Assembly (NCBI RefSeq): GCF_000716545.1
Contig: NZ_JNWZ01000123.1
Location: 1 to 6,990 of the forward strand
Origin: Kitasatospora phosalacinea
GTDB taxonomy: Bacteria > Actinomycetota > Actinomycetes > Streptomycetales > Streptomycetaceae
Direction: 5' to 3'
DNA: 6,990 nucleotides
Each line of letters opens with the position of its first letter. Position 1 is the stretch's first letter. Made by a program: the position numbers and the translations under genes. The notes beneath the pieces are model-generated. The model ran no database searches. It was not told the DNA's origin and saw nothing but the letters and a program-made list of their open reading frames with translations. Below are positions 1-5,437 of the stretch, piece after piece.

Positions 1-59
1 GGCACCACCCGCTGGAACAGCTCCCACAACTCGTCCGGCACCAGGCGCTCCACGATCAT
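1..59 (-). CDS. IS5-family transposase, N-terminal fragment (runs off left edge)
   Basis: Read on the minus strand from an ATG at 59-57, the sequence encodes MIVERLVPDELWELFQRVV before the window ends. The 'P-D-E-L-W-E-L-F' pattern is the usual start of the IS5-type transposases common in Streptomyces, whose N-terminal domain precedes a DDE catalytic domain. A GTG codon lies directly upstream (62-60) and an in-frame TAA at 74-72, so the start must be one of these two codons. The rest of the gene lies beyond base 1, so whether it is intact cannot be judged. The 60-98 interval should hold this element's terminal repeat, but its exact end is not identifiable without the other end. Only 19 residues support the call, though the motif is distinctive. 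Confidence 0.7.
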   Translation of the reverse strand, partial: MIVERLVPDELWELFQRVV

Positions 60-96
60 CACGCGAGCAGCTTACAAGCCCAAATGAGATGACTTC

Positions 97-126
97 TAAC
101 GAGTTGGTGCGTGATAGTGGGTGAGG
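97..126 (+). repeat. Left terminal inverted repeat of the IS5-type element (with flanking TA)
   Basis: Begins TAACGAGTTGGTGCGTGATA and pairs with 1109-1138. If the TA at 97-98 is target duplication, the repeat proper starts at 99. The transposase stop codon (155-157) lies 28 bp inside the inner edge. Confidence 0.85.
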
Positions 127-1136
127 GCTGGATCGCCTGTCGGAGGGCTGTGGTTCACACGTTGGCGGTGCGGTCGGAGACGAGGCCGGCGATGGCGCGA
201 TAGGTGTCGGGCAGGTTGTTCCGGCGGTGGGTCCAGCGCAGGAGTTGCTTCCAGCGCTTGTGGTCGGCCAGGGCGTGTTCGATGGTGATGCGGTCGGAGG
301 AGTGCTGGTGGCGGGCCTGTTCCCAGCGGGCGTGGACGTCGGCCAGCGCGCTCTTGTTCGGTTTCCTCGGTGGCGTGATCGCCTGACCGGGGTGATCGCG
401 TCGCAGGCCGAGGTAGCCGTCGTCGAGGAGGACCTCCACCTCGGGGAAGTATCGGAAGCAGTTGGCGATGCCTTCGTTGCGGGCGGCGGTCGCATCGTGC
501 ATCCGCCCTGGTCGCAGGGCGTCGGTCCACAGGGTGCGGCCCTTGTGGTCGGCGATCACGGTGGCCTTCATCGTGTTCTGCTTCTTCTTGCCCGACAGGA
601 AGGCGCGGCGCCCGCCGCGGCCGGCCGCGGGCCGGCGGACCTGGATCTCGGTGGCATCCAGCCGCAGCTCGACACCCTCGGCCTGCGCGTAGGCGAACAC
701 ATCCGTCAAGGTCCGCAGGCGCACACCGGGCCGGTCAGGGACCGCGCAGCCCCGCCGGGCGAGCAGGGTGCGGATCTCCCCGACCGCCCGGGTGACGGTG
801 GAGCGGTCAACACCGAACAGCAGTCCCAGCACCGCATGCGGAAGGTCGTGCCGCAGATGGATCAGGGTGGCCACCACCCGGTCGGTGAAGACGAGTTGGT
901 GACGGGCACCAGCACCCGCGGCCCGCTTCCTCGCCCCGCCCCGCACCTCGTGGCGGCGTCCCTCGACAACGGTCTGCCATGGCTCGGCCAACTCGGCGAT
1001 CAGACTGCCCAGATGCTGCCGGGAGACACTCGTGAACAGCCGATGCGCCAGAACCGCCCGATTGACCATGATCCGCACGCCGCGATCATGCCACCCCCAC
1101 CGCGGCCACCTCACCCGCTATCACGCACCAACTCGT
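99..1136 (-). mobile_element. Complete IS5-superfamily insertion sequence (1038 bp)
   Basis: The element is bounded by imperfect terminal inverted repeats, 99-126 at the left and 1109-1136 at the right. The right one, read in reverse complement, matches the left at 27 of 28 positions; the mismatch is T118 against C1117. Both begin ACGAGTTGGTGCGTG. A TA dinucleotide lies immediately outside each end (97-98 and 1137-1138), consistent with a 2-bp target duplication, though TA is palindromic and weak evidence alone. One transposase gene fills the interior on the minus strand. The size and single ORF are typical of IS5-superfamily elements. It appears complete and potentially active. Confidence 0.85.
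155..1069 (-). CDS. IS5-superfamily DDE transposase
   Basis: This 304-aa transposase would catalyse cut-and-paste movement of the surrounding element. The N-terminal part (about residues 59-126) is a helix-turn-helix DNA-binding domain of the HTH_Tnp_4 type, with the core LFGVDRSTVTRAVGEIRTLL. A DDE_Tnp_4-like nuclease domain follows. The likely metal-binding residues are D138 in 'LRLDATEIQ', D216 or D217 in 'LLDDGYLG', and E264 in 'TIEHALADHKRWK'. The basic stretch SGKKKQNTMKATV, typical of the family, is present. I chose the ATG at 1069. The frame is also open from a GTG at 1114, but that codon lies inside the terminal repeat and adds an atypical Trp-rich leader. No frameshift or stop is seen and all three catalytic positions are present, so the enzyme looks intact. 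Confidence 0.85.
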   Translation of the reverse strand: MVNRAVLAHRLFTSVSRQHLGSLIAELAEPWQTVVEGRRHEVRGGARKRAAGAGARHQLVFTDRVVATLIHLRHDLPHAVLGLLFGVDRSTVTRAVGEIRTLLARRGCAVPDRPGVRLRTLTDVFAYAQAEGVELRLDATEIQVRRPAAGRGGRRAFLSGKKKQNTMKATVIADHKGRTLWTDALRPGRMHDATAARNEGIANCFRYFPEVEVLLDDGYLGLRRDHPGQAITPPRKPNKSALADVHARWEQARHQHSSDRITIEHALADHKRWKQLLRWTHRRNNLPDTYRAIAGLVSDRTANV

Positions 1137-1138
1137 TA
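1109..1138 (-). repeat. Right terminal inverted repeat of the IS5-type element (with flanking TA)
   Basis: Reverse complement of the left end with one mismatch. It abuts the first base of the ISAzo13-type element at 1139. The final TTA (1136-1138) also serves as the target repeat of that second element. Confidence 0.85.
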
Positions 1139-1163
1139 GGGCCCGCAGAGAATCAACATGTTG
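1139..1163 (+). repeat. Left terminal inverted repeat of the ISAzo13-type element
   Basis: Begins GGGCCCGCAGAGAATCAACA. It contains the transposase stop codon (TGA, complement of 1153-1155), so the last residues of the protein are encoded by the repeat itself. It includes a palindromic CAACATGTTG core. Confidence 0.85.
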
Positions 1164-2799
1164 ATTTGATCTCGGTTTTGGCTTCAGGTGCGAGGAAGGC
1201 TGTCACGTCTGCCGGGGTGCGGAACCGTGCGGTGGATGGCGGGATGGTGTGGTCGGCCAGAAGGGGCCGGACTTCCTGGATGGCTCGGGACATGGTGCTG
1301 CGGGTGACGCCGAAGAGCGTGGCGATCCGGCGCTGGTGGAGCACGGCAGCGAGGATCCGGTCAGGTGTGGTGAGTATGTCTTTGGCGCCGGCGCCCCGAG
1401 CCCGGAGCCGGTTGCCGCCGCGCTGCTGGTGTCGGAGTCTTTCGCGCCGGTCCTCGAGGGCCGGGGTCAGTGTGCAGATCAGCTGGTCCAGTCGCGTGAT
1501 CGGCATGCCGGTCAGCTCGGGGGCGCGGAGGCCGACGGGTGCGGGGCAGGCCGGGACGGCATCGACCGCTCGAGGCGTCAGCTGTGTGTGGGCGGGGTGG
1601 AGGGTGTAGTTCCAGTCGCCGTGGAAGCGGTGGCGGTGCAGGGGCAGGGCGTCGATCTCGGCATCGGTGACCTTGACGCCGGTGTCGTAGGTGCCGGTGT
1701 CGAGACGGGCCTCGACCCGGAGCCCGGTGCGGGTAGTGGTTGCGGCGATGCTGTTCACGATGACGTCGTGGCTGCTCAGAGGACGACCGCGCCAGCTCAT
1801 GCTGATGTGGGAGAACAGCCGGTGCTCGATCTTGTTCCACTTCGATGTGCCGGGGGGCATGTGGCACACGGCGATCTCCAGACCGGTCTCGGCGGCGAGG
1901 GCGGCAAGTTCGGTCTTCCAGGCGCGGGTGCGGTGGCCGTTGGAGCCGCCCGCGTCGGCGGTGATCAGCAGCTGGGCGGCGTCCGGGTAGTCGTGTCGGC
2001 CGCGGGCCAGCCACCAGCGGCGGATCGAGGCGACCGCGAACGCGGCAGTGTTATGGTCGGTGCCGACGTTGACCCAGCCGGTGTTCGCGGCGAGGTCGTA
2101 GATCCCGTACGGGATCGCCTTGCCCGGGCCCTGCCGGTCGAGGAAGTCGTGCGTCCTGACCTGTGGCGGCTCGCCGGCCGGCCGCCACTGGCGGCCGGCA
2201 TTCCTGTAGTCGCCGACCAACTCCTTCTTCTTGGTGTCCACGCTGATCACCGGCTGTCCGCTGTCCATGTGGTTCGTGGCCTGCTCGTTGATGTAGCGGA
2301 ACTGGGCGTCGCGGTCCGGGTGTTGCGCACCCTCGATGGTCTTGGCGTTGGCCTGCAAGCTGAAGCCTTCCTCCCGCAGCAGGTCGTCCACCGTGTCCGC
2401 CGAGACCCGGTGTCCCCGCCGGGTCAGTTCGTCGGCGAGTTTCCTGGTCGACTTCGTCGTCCAGCGCAGCGGCGACATCGGATCTCCCCGTTCATCCGGT
2501 TCGACCAGGGCCAGCAGCGCATAGCGCAGTCCCGGATTCAGCTCCACCGCCCTCTTCCGTCCGCCGCCGGGCCGGCGGACCCGCCCCAGCGGTCCCACCC
2601 CGGACTCCAGCTCGTCCACACCCTTGCGGACCGTGGTCTCGCTGACCCCGGCCGCCTGTGCGACCGCCCGGATCCCGCCATGCCCCAGCAGCCGGGCCTC
2701 GGCCGCCATCAGCAGACGCCGCTGCCGCTCGTCCAAGTGCGGGAACAACACCTCGAACTTGAGGGCGAGTTGGCCACGGATCGACTCGGAGACGCGCAT
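1153..2799 (-). CDS. ISAzo13-family transposase with C-terminal helix-turn-helix extension
   Basis: This 548-aa DDE transposase would mobilise the surrounding element. Residues about 25-65 form an N-terminal helix-turn-helix (AVAQAAGVSETTVRKGVDEL). A basic linker with a Gly-rich stretch (RRPGGGRKR, 76-84) follows, then the ISAzo13 (Rhodopirellula-type) catalytic core. The catalytic residues are D188 in 'VISVDTKKKELVGD', D282 in 'ITADAGGSNG' and E325 in 'GTSKWNKIEHRLF', all diagnostic family motifs. Past the core, residues about 474-537 form an extra domain resembling the N-terminal HTH of the adjacent IS5-type transposase, but about six residues shorter. The ATG at 2799 gives a sensible N-terminus just inside the right terminal repeat. 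The stop codon lies within the left repeat. No lesion is visible in the catalytic part. Confidence 0.92.
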   Translation of the reverse strand: MRVSESIRGQLALKFEVLFPHLDERQRRLLMAAEARLLGHGGIRAVAQAAGVSETTVRKGVDELESGVGPLGRVRRPGGGRKRAVELNPGLRYALLALVEPDERGDPMSPLRWTTKSTRKLADELTRRGHRVSADTVDDLLREEGFSLQANAKTIEGAQHPDRDAQFRYINEQATNHMDSGQPVISVDTKKKELVGDYRNAGRQWRPAGEPPQVRTHDFLDRQGPGKAIPYGIYDLAANTGWVNVGTDHNTAAFAVASIRRWWLARGRHDYPDAAQLLITADAGGSNGHRTRAWKTELAALAAETGLEIAVCHMPPGTSKWNKIEHRLFSHISMSWRGRPLSSHDVIVNSIAATTTRTGLRVEARLDTGTYDTGVKVTDAEIDALPLHRHRFHGDWNYTLHPAHTQLTPRAVDAVPACPAPVGLRAPELTGMPITRLDQLICTLTPALEDRRERLRHQQRGGNRLRARGAGAKDILTTPDRILAAVLHQRRIATLFGVTRSTMSRAIQEVRPLLADHTIPPSTARFRTPADVTAFLAPEAKTEIKSTC

Positions 2800-2828
2800 A
2801 CCAGACCAACGAGCCGCACAACGCGAAG

Positions 2829-2853
2829 CAACACGTTGATTCTCTGCGAGCCC
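2829..2853 (-). repeat. Right terminal inverted repeat of the ISAzo13-type element
   Basis: Read inward from 2853 it begins GGGCTCGCAGAGAATCAACG, differing from the left end at two positions. It lies 30 bp upstream of the transposase ATG, where the promoter would be expected. Confidence 0.85.
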
Positions 2854-2856
2854 TTA

Positions 2857-3021
2857 ACGTCCGGGTGTCGAACGAGGAACGAACTTGGGAAGACCGCTCC
2901 CGTAGCACGGTGGCCATCGGGGCACCGTTCGCCGTGGGACGCGACACGCCCGTGAGGGGCAATCAGAAAGCTTCGGTCGGGATGTTCTGCATATATGGGA
3001 CTGACCCGATGTTTCCTTCCT
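2857..3021 (+). promoter_or_regulatory. Leader region upstream of the micro-protein/glycosyltransferase unit
   Basis: About 165 bp separate the IS edge from the Shine-Dalgarno of the small gene. The last 60 bases are less GC-rich than the surroundings and contain a palindromic CATATATG at 2990-2997, the best candidate for a -10 region. I find no well-spaced -35 hexamer to pair with it, so the promoter position is a guess. Transcription from the IS end into the unit is also possible. No gene is recognised here. Confidence 0.25.
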
Positions 3022-3028
3022 GAGGAGG
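3022..3028 (+). promoter_or_regulatory. Strong ribosome binding site of the 53-aa gene
   Basis: GAGGAGG, near-perfect for the actinobacterial anti-Shine-Dalgarno, ends four bases before the ATG at 3033. It decides the start of the small gene and supports that gene being real. Confidence 0.8.
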
Positions 3029-3032
3029 CGCA

Positions 3033-3194
3033 ATGCCCTACGGTTCGATCGTGGGACCTGGAAGCACGCTGGCGGCCACGGGCCTGGCGACAGGTCAGGT
3101 GTGGCTGGTGACGATCAGCGTGGTCGCGGTACTGGTGGGTGTGATCGCGGTCAGGACGTCGTTCCGGCGTGGCAAGGGCCCGGTCGAGCGGTGA
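3033..3194 (+). CDS. 53-aa single-span membrane micro-protein with LAATG motif
   Basis: The gene encodes a 53-residue protein. Residues 1-12 form a short Gly/Pro-rich head (MPYGSIVGPGST). Residues 13-17 are LAATG, matching the LAxTG pattern recognised by class E sortases in Streptomyces. About 23-40 is a hydrophobic helix (VWLVTISVVAVLVGVIAV), and the tail is basic (RTSFRRGKGPVER). Motif, membrane span and positive tail in that order make a miniature sortase-sorting signal, but with no signal peptide and almost no mature protein. By the positive-inside rule the N-terminus would face outward. A strong ribosome site precedes it. Its stop overlaps the start of the glycosyltransferase gene (GTGA at 3191-3194), which predicts co-translation. 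Function is unknown; a partner or anchor for the synthase is an inference. Confidence 0.75.
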   Translation: MPYGSIVGPGSTLAATGLATGQVWLVTISVVAVLVGVIAVRTSFRRGKGPVER

Positions 3195-4768
3195 CGCGAC
3201 TCTCCGTGCCCCGTGGTCGTGGGCGGCGGTCGGCCGCCGCCCACGATGCGGTACCCGTGAAGCACGTACCGAAGCTGTGGCCCGGCGTGGCGCCGCTCCC
3301 GCGTGCCTGGCACGCCTCGTCTCTCGGCGTGGTCCTGCTGGGCGCGGTGCCGCTGACGGCCTTTCTGGCCTGGGGAGTGGCCCACGTCTACAGCACGGTC
3401 GCCGCGCTCGTGGGCAGGAGCCAGGGCATGACGCTGCCGTGGCTGGTGTCCTTCCTGCTGCTCTGGTGGGTACCGCTGTCCTGGCTGGAGCGGCCCCGCA
3501 CCGCCTCGCCCGAGGCGCAGTCGGAACTGGACCGGCTGACGGTCACCGTGCAGATCCCGGTCTACAACGAGGACCCGGACGCGCTGCGCGGCTGTCTGCA
3601 CTCGCTCCTGGTCCAGAGCCGTCCGGCGAGCCGGATCCGGGTCGTCGACGACGGCTCCGTCCACGACGACGGCACGCCGATGACGTACGACGACGTCCGC
3701 GCCGAACTGTTCGAACGCGCCGCCGCCCGCAGGGTCGAGGCGACCTGGGACCGCACCCCCAACCGGGGCAAGCGGCACGCCCAGATGCACGTCCTGGCCA
3801 CAGACGACGCCGACGTCTTCGTCACCCTGGACAGCGACTCCCTCCTGGACCCCGAGGCGATCGCCGAGGGCCTGAAGCCTTTCGCCGACCCGAACGTCAC
3901 CTCCGTCGCCGGCCATGTCATCGTCCTCAACCACGACGCCAACGCCCTGACCCGGATGATCAACCTGCTCTACCTCCCCTTCACCCGCGGCCTGCGCTCC
4001 GCCCAGTCCGTCCTCGGCCGGGTCACCATCAACTCCGGCACCCTCGCCTTCTACCGGGCCCACATCGTGCGCGCCGCCGCCGGCGTCTACGAGCACGAGA
4101 CGTTCCGCGGCCGGCCCATGCAGATGAACGACGACTCCATGCTCACCTTCTACGGGCTCCTCGCCGGTGACACCGTCCACCAGCCCTCGTCGCTCGTCTT
4201 CACCCTCGCCCCCGAACGCTGGTCGCACTACCTGCGCCAGCAGATGCGCTGGATGCGCGGCACGACCGTGCGCCACTTGTGGTGGCTGCGCTACATGCCC
4301 CTGACCGGCGTCGTCTTCTGGTCCACGGTCGCCGAGTACGTCCACCTCGCCCTCGGCATCGCCATCCCCGCCGTCGTCCTCGCCGACCCCGACCTCCGCG
4401 CCCACACCGGCACCCTCGTCCTCGCCGGCGTCGTCATCGGCGCCGCGATGAGCTATTTGATGGCCCTGCGCCTGTTCACCGTCCACCGCACCGACATGCG
4501 CCTGAGCCAGGTCCTCCTCCTCTTCGCCCTCTCGCCGCTCGCCTCCGTGTGGCGGGCGCTGTTCCTGCGCCCCCTGTACTTCTACGCGATGGCCACCTGC
4601 CACCGCGTCGACCGCTGGGGCACCCGTACCCGCGTCGAAGTCACCCGCACCCCACGCGAAACCCCGTCCGACACCGCCGCGGTCCCTCCACGCGCAGAGC
4701 CCAACACCAGCGCGAGCACCGAAACCCTCCCGGCCCGGCCCCGGACGCCCGCTCGGTTCGAGGAATAG
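3191..4768 (+). CDS. Processive family-2 glycosyltransferase (hyaluronan/chitin-synthase-like)
   Basis: A 525-aa membrane enzyme likely to polymerise a polysaccharide from nucleotide sugars and export it. Two predicted membrane helices (about 43-66 and 81-99) precede the GT2 catalytic domain. That domain carries QIPVYNED (121-128), the nucleotide-binding DDGS (153-156), the metal-binding DxD in TLDSDS (212-217), the acceptor-site acidic pair in MNDDSM (312-317), and the product-binding QQMRW (350-354), a Q-Q-x-R-W signature of processive synthases. Three further membrane segments follow (about 369-397, 407-429, 438-468), then a Pro/Thr-rich tail. I chose the GTG at 3191 because it overlaps the preceding stop by GTGA; the frame is open further upstream but there overlaps the small gene. 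A GTG at 3257 is an alternative start. The sugar cannot be determined from motifs. It looks intact. Confidence 0.88.
   Translation: MTRLSVPRGRGRRSAAAHDAVPVKHVPKLWPGVAPLPRAWHASSLGVVLLGAVPLTAFLAWGVAHVYSTVAALVGRSQGMTLPWLVSFLLLWWVPLSWLERPRTASPEAQSELDRLTVTVQIPVYNEDPDALRGCLHSLLVQSRPASRIRVVDDGSVHDDGTPMTYDDVRAELFERAAARRVEATWDRTPNRGKRHAQMHVLATDDADVFVTLDSDSLLDPEAIAEGLKPFADPNVTSVAGHVIVLNHDANALTRMINLLYLPFTRGLRSAQSVLGRVTINSGTLAFYRAHIVRAAAGVYEHETFRGRPMQMNDDSMLTFYGLLAGDTVHQPSSLVFTLAPERWSHYLRQQMRWMRGTTVRHLWWLRYMPLTGVVFWSTVAEYVHLALGIAIPAVVLADPDLRAHTGTLVLAGVVIGAAMSYLMALRLFTVHRTDMRLSQVLLLFALSPLASVWRALFLRPLYFYAMATCHRVDRWGTRTRVEVTRTPRETPSDTAAVPPRAEPNTSASTETLPARPRTPARFEE
3217..3246 (+). promoter_or_regulatory. Perfect 13-bp GC-rich hairpin inside the 5' end of the glycosyltransferase gene
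   Basis: Arms 3217-3229 (TCGTGGGCGGCGG) and 3234-3246 are exact reverse complements around a TCGG loop. The hairpin begins 26 bases after the first base of the GTG start and ends ten bases before an alternative in-frame GTG at 3257. No T-run follows, so it is not a classic terminator. It could hinder early elongation, tune the ratio of micro-protein to synthase, or act as an attenuator. It may also simply reflect an Arg/Ala-rich coding stretch. Confidence 0.45.
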
Positions 4769-4781
4769 CCGTTCGGCAACC

Positions 4782-4877
4782 CGTCACGACGTGGGACGGG
4801 CCCTCGCCACCGGCGAGGCCTACACCAAACCCGCCCACCACAAGAAGGGCACCAAACCCCGCCGATTGGATAAATGA
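4782..4877 (+). pseudogene. Probable transposase C-terminal remnant
   Basis: A short frame ending in TGA at 4875-4877 reads RHDVGRALATGEAYTKPAHH followed by KKGTKPRRLDK. The basic Lys/Arg-rich ending resembles transposase C-termini. It stands directly after the glycosyltransferase gene with no start codon or body of its own. A low-GC stretch that could be an IS terminus follows at 4881-4908. I read it as the last 31 codons of an insertion sequence whose remainder has been deleted. The family is not assignable by eye. It could instead be fortuitous coding potential between genes. Confidence 0.4.
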
Positions 4878-4880
4878 CAA

Positions 4881-4908
4881 GCTAATACTCCAGTGTGACT
4901 TTGCGATC
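4881..4908 (-). repeat. Possible terminal repeat of a decayed insertion sequence
   Basis: This stretch, read on the minus strand as GATCGCAAAGTCACACTGGA, is distinctly richer in A+T than everything around it. It lies just after the transposase-like tail, where an IS right end belongs. No partner repeat is present in the window, so this rests on position and composition only. Confidence 0.3.
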
Positions 4909-4942
4909 TATCCGGTTGAAGAGCCGGAGAGTCGTTGAAGTC

Positions 4943-5437
4943 GCCCCGTACAGCGCGCCGCCCGTCCTGCCGGGCGGCGCCGCCCCGGCCAAGGCCCCGT
5001 GCGCCTTCTCCACCGCCGGGAAGACCTGGACGCCCGCCCAGGGGATCGCGTCCCTCACCCCCTCCACCCAGGGCCGCATCAGCATCGACGTCCACGGCAA
5101 GGGCGGCACCTGCACCGTCGCGCTCGCCTCCTACCGGGCGCACGGCGCGACGTTCGCCACCTCCGGCCTGCAGCAGATCACCGACTTCGCCACCGCCACG
5201 GTCGCCGACGGCCGCACCGCCACCTTGGACATCGCCGTCCCCGCCGCCGGGTGCTTCGCGCAGATCGACCTGTACACCAGTCCCACCCGCTACGACGGCG
5301 CCACCGGGCCGGACCACGGCCCCGCCCCGCAAGGCCCGGGCGTCGCTGACACCGGGGACACGGTCTCGCTCACCACCGTGGAGTTCCGCCCTGACAGCAC
5401 CGGGGCCCGTTTCGTCCTCACCGGCGGAGCGGAGCTG
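4943..5437 (+). pseudogene. Fragment of a probable secreted/cell-surface protein (both ends missing)
   Basis: About 165 codons read as a convincing extracytoplasmic domain. It has a Pro/Ala lead, three spaced cysteines (PCAFSTAGKTW, GGTCTVALASY, AGCFAQIDLY) and a beta-rich pattern with conserved-looking segments such as TWTPAQGIASLTPSTQGRIS and GATGPDHGPAPQGPG. No signal peptide, ribosome site or plausible start precedes it; upstream is the decayed IS end. No stop closes it either. The frame runs on into antisense of the SnoaL-like gene until 6469, and the protein-like character is lost at about 5437. I infer a gene truncated at the 5' side by IS activity and at the 3' side by a deletion or rearrangement. 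The general look recalls N-terminal domains of Streptomyces wall-anchored proteins, but that is from memory and unverified. Confidence 0.5.

Larger units (their letters stand above)
1139..2853 (-). mobile_element. Complete ISAzo13-family insertion sequence (1715 bp)
   Basis: Terminal inverted repeats of 25 bp (1139-1163 and 2829-2853) match at 23 of 25 positions; the outer ends read GGGCCCGCAGAG and, from the right, GGGCTCGCAGAG. The trinucleotide TTA lies directly outside both ends (1136-1138 and 2854-2856), as expected for a 3-bp target duplication. A single transposase gene occupies almost the whole length. Because the left TTA consists of the last base of the neighbouring IS5-type element plus its flanking TA, this element inserted second, exactly at the edge of the first. 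Confidence 0.85.

Noticed and set aside
227..1609. Long plus-strand frame of 460 codons
   Set aside because: It is antisense to both transposase genes and crosses the IS junction; the translation has no recognisable domain. Long shadow frames are routine at this GC content.
2177..2199. 11-bp inverted repeat with one-base loop inside the ISAzo13 transposase gene
   Set aside because: It falls in an Arg/Pro/Ala-rich coding stretch (AGRQWRPAGE) with no regulatory position; coding composition explains it.
1249..2955. Plus-strand frame of 568 codons
   Set aside because: It mirrors the ISAzo13 transposase on the other strand, is Gly/Val/Arg-rich without motifs, and runs across the IS end.
2857..2962. 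Minus-strand reading MATVLRERSSQVRSSFDTRT as the start of a gene interrupted by the IS pair
   Set aside because: Rejoining it across the IS elements keeps a frame for only a few codons before the left IS5 edge, and no family is recognisable.
3095..4603. Minus-strand frame of 502 codons opposite the glycosyltransferase
   Set aside because: Its repetitive Gly/Glu/Asp/His composition is the antisense image of the GT2 codons, whose motifs are unambiguous on the plus strand.
4802..4818. 7-bp hairpin (CCTCGCC/GGCGAGG) 33 bases after the glycosyltransferase stop, as a terminator
   Set aside because: No T-run follows, and it lies within the transposase-like tail, so it is more easily read as coding sequence. 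A terminator role remains possible but unsupported.
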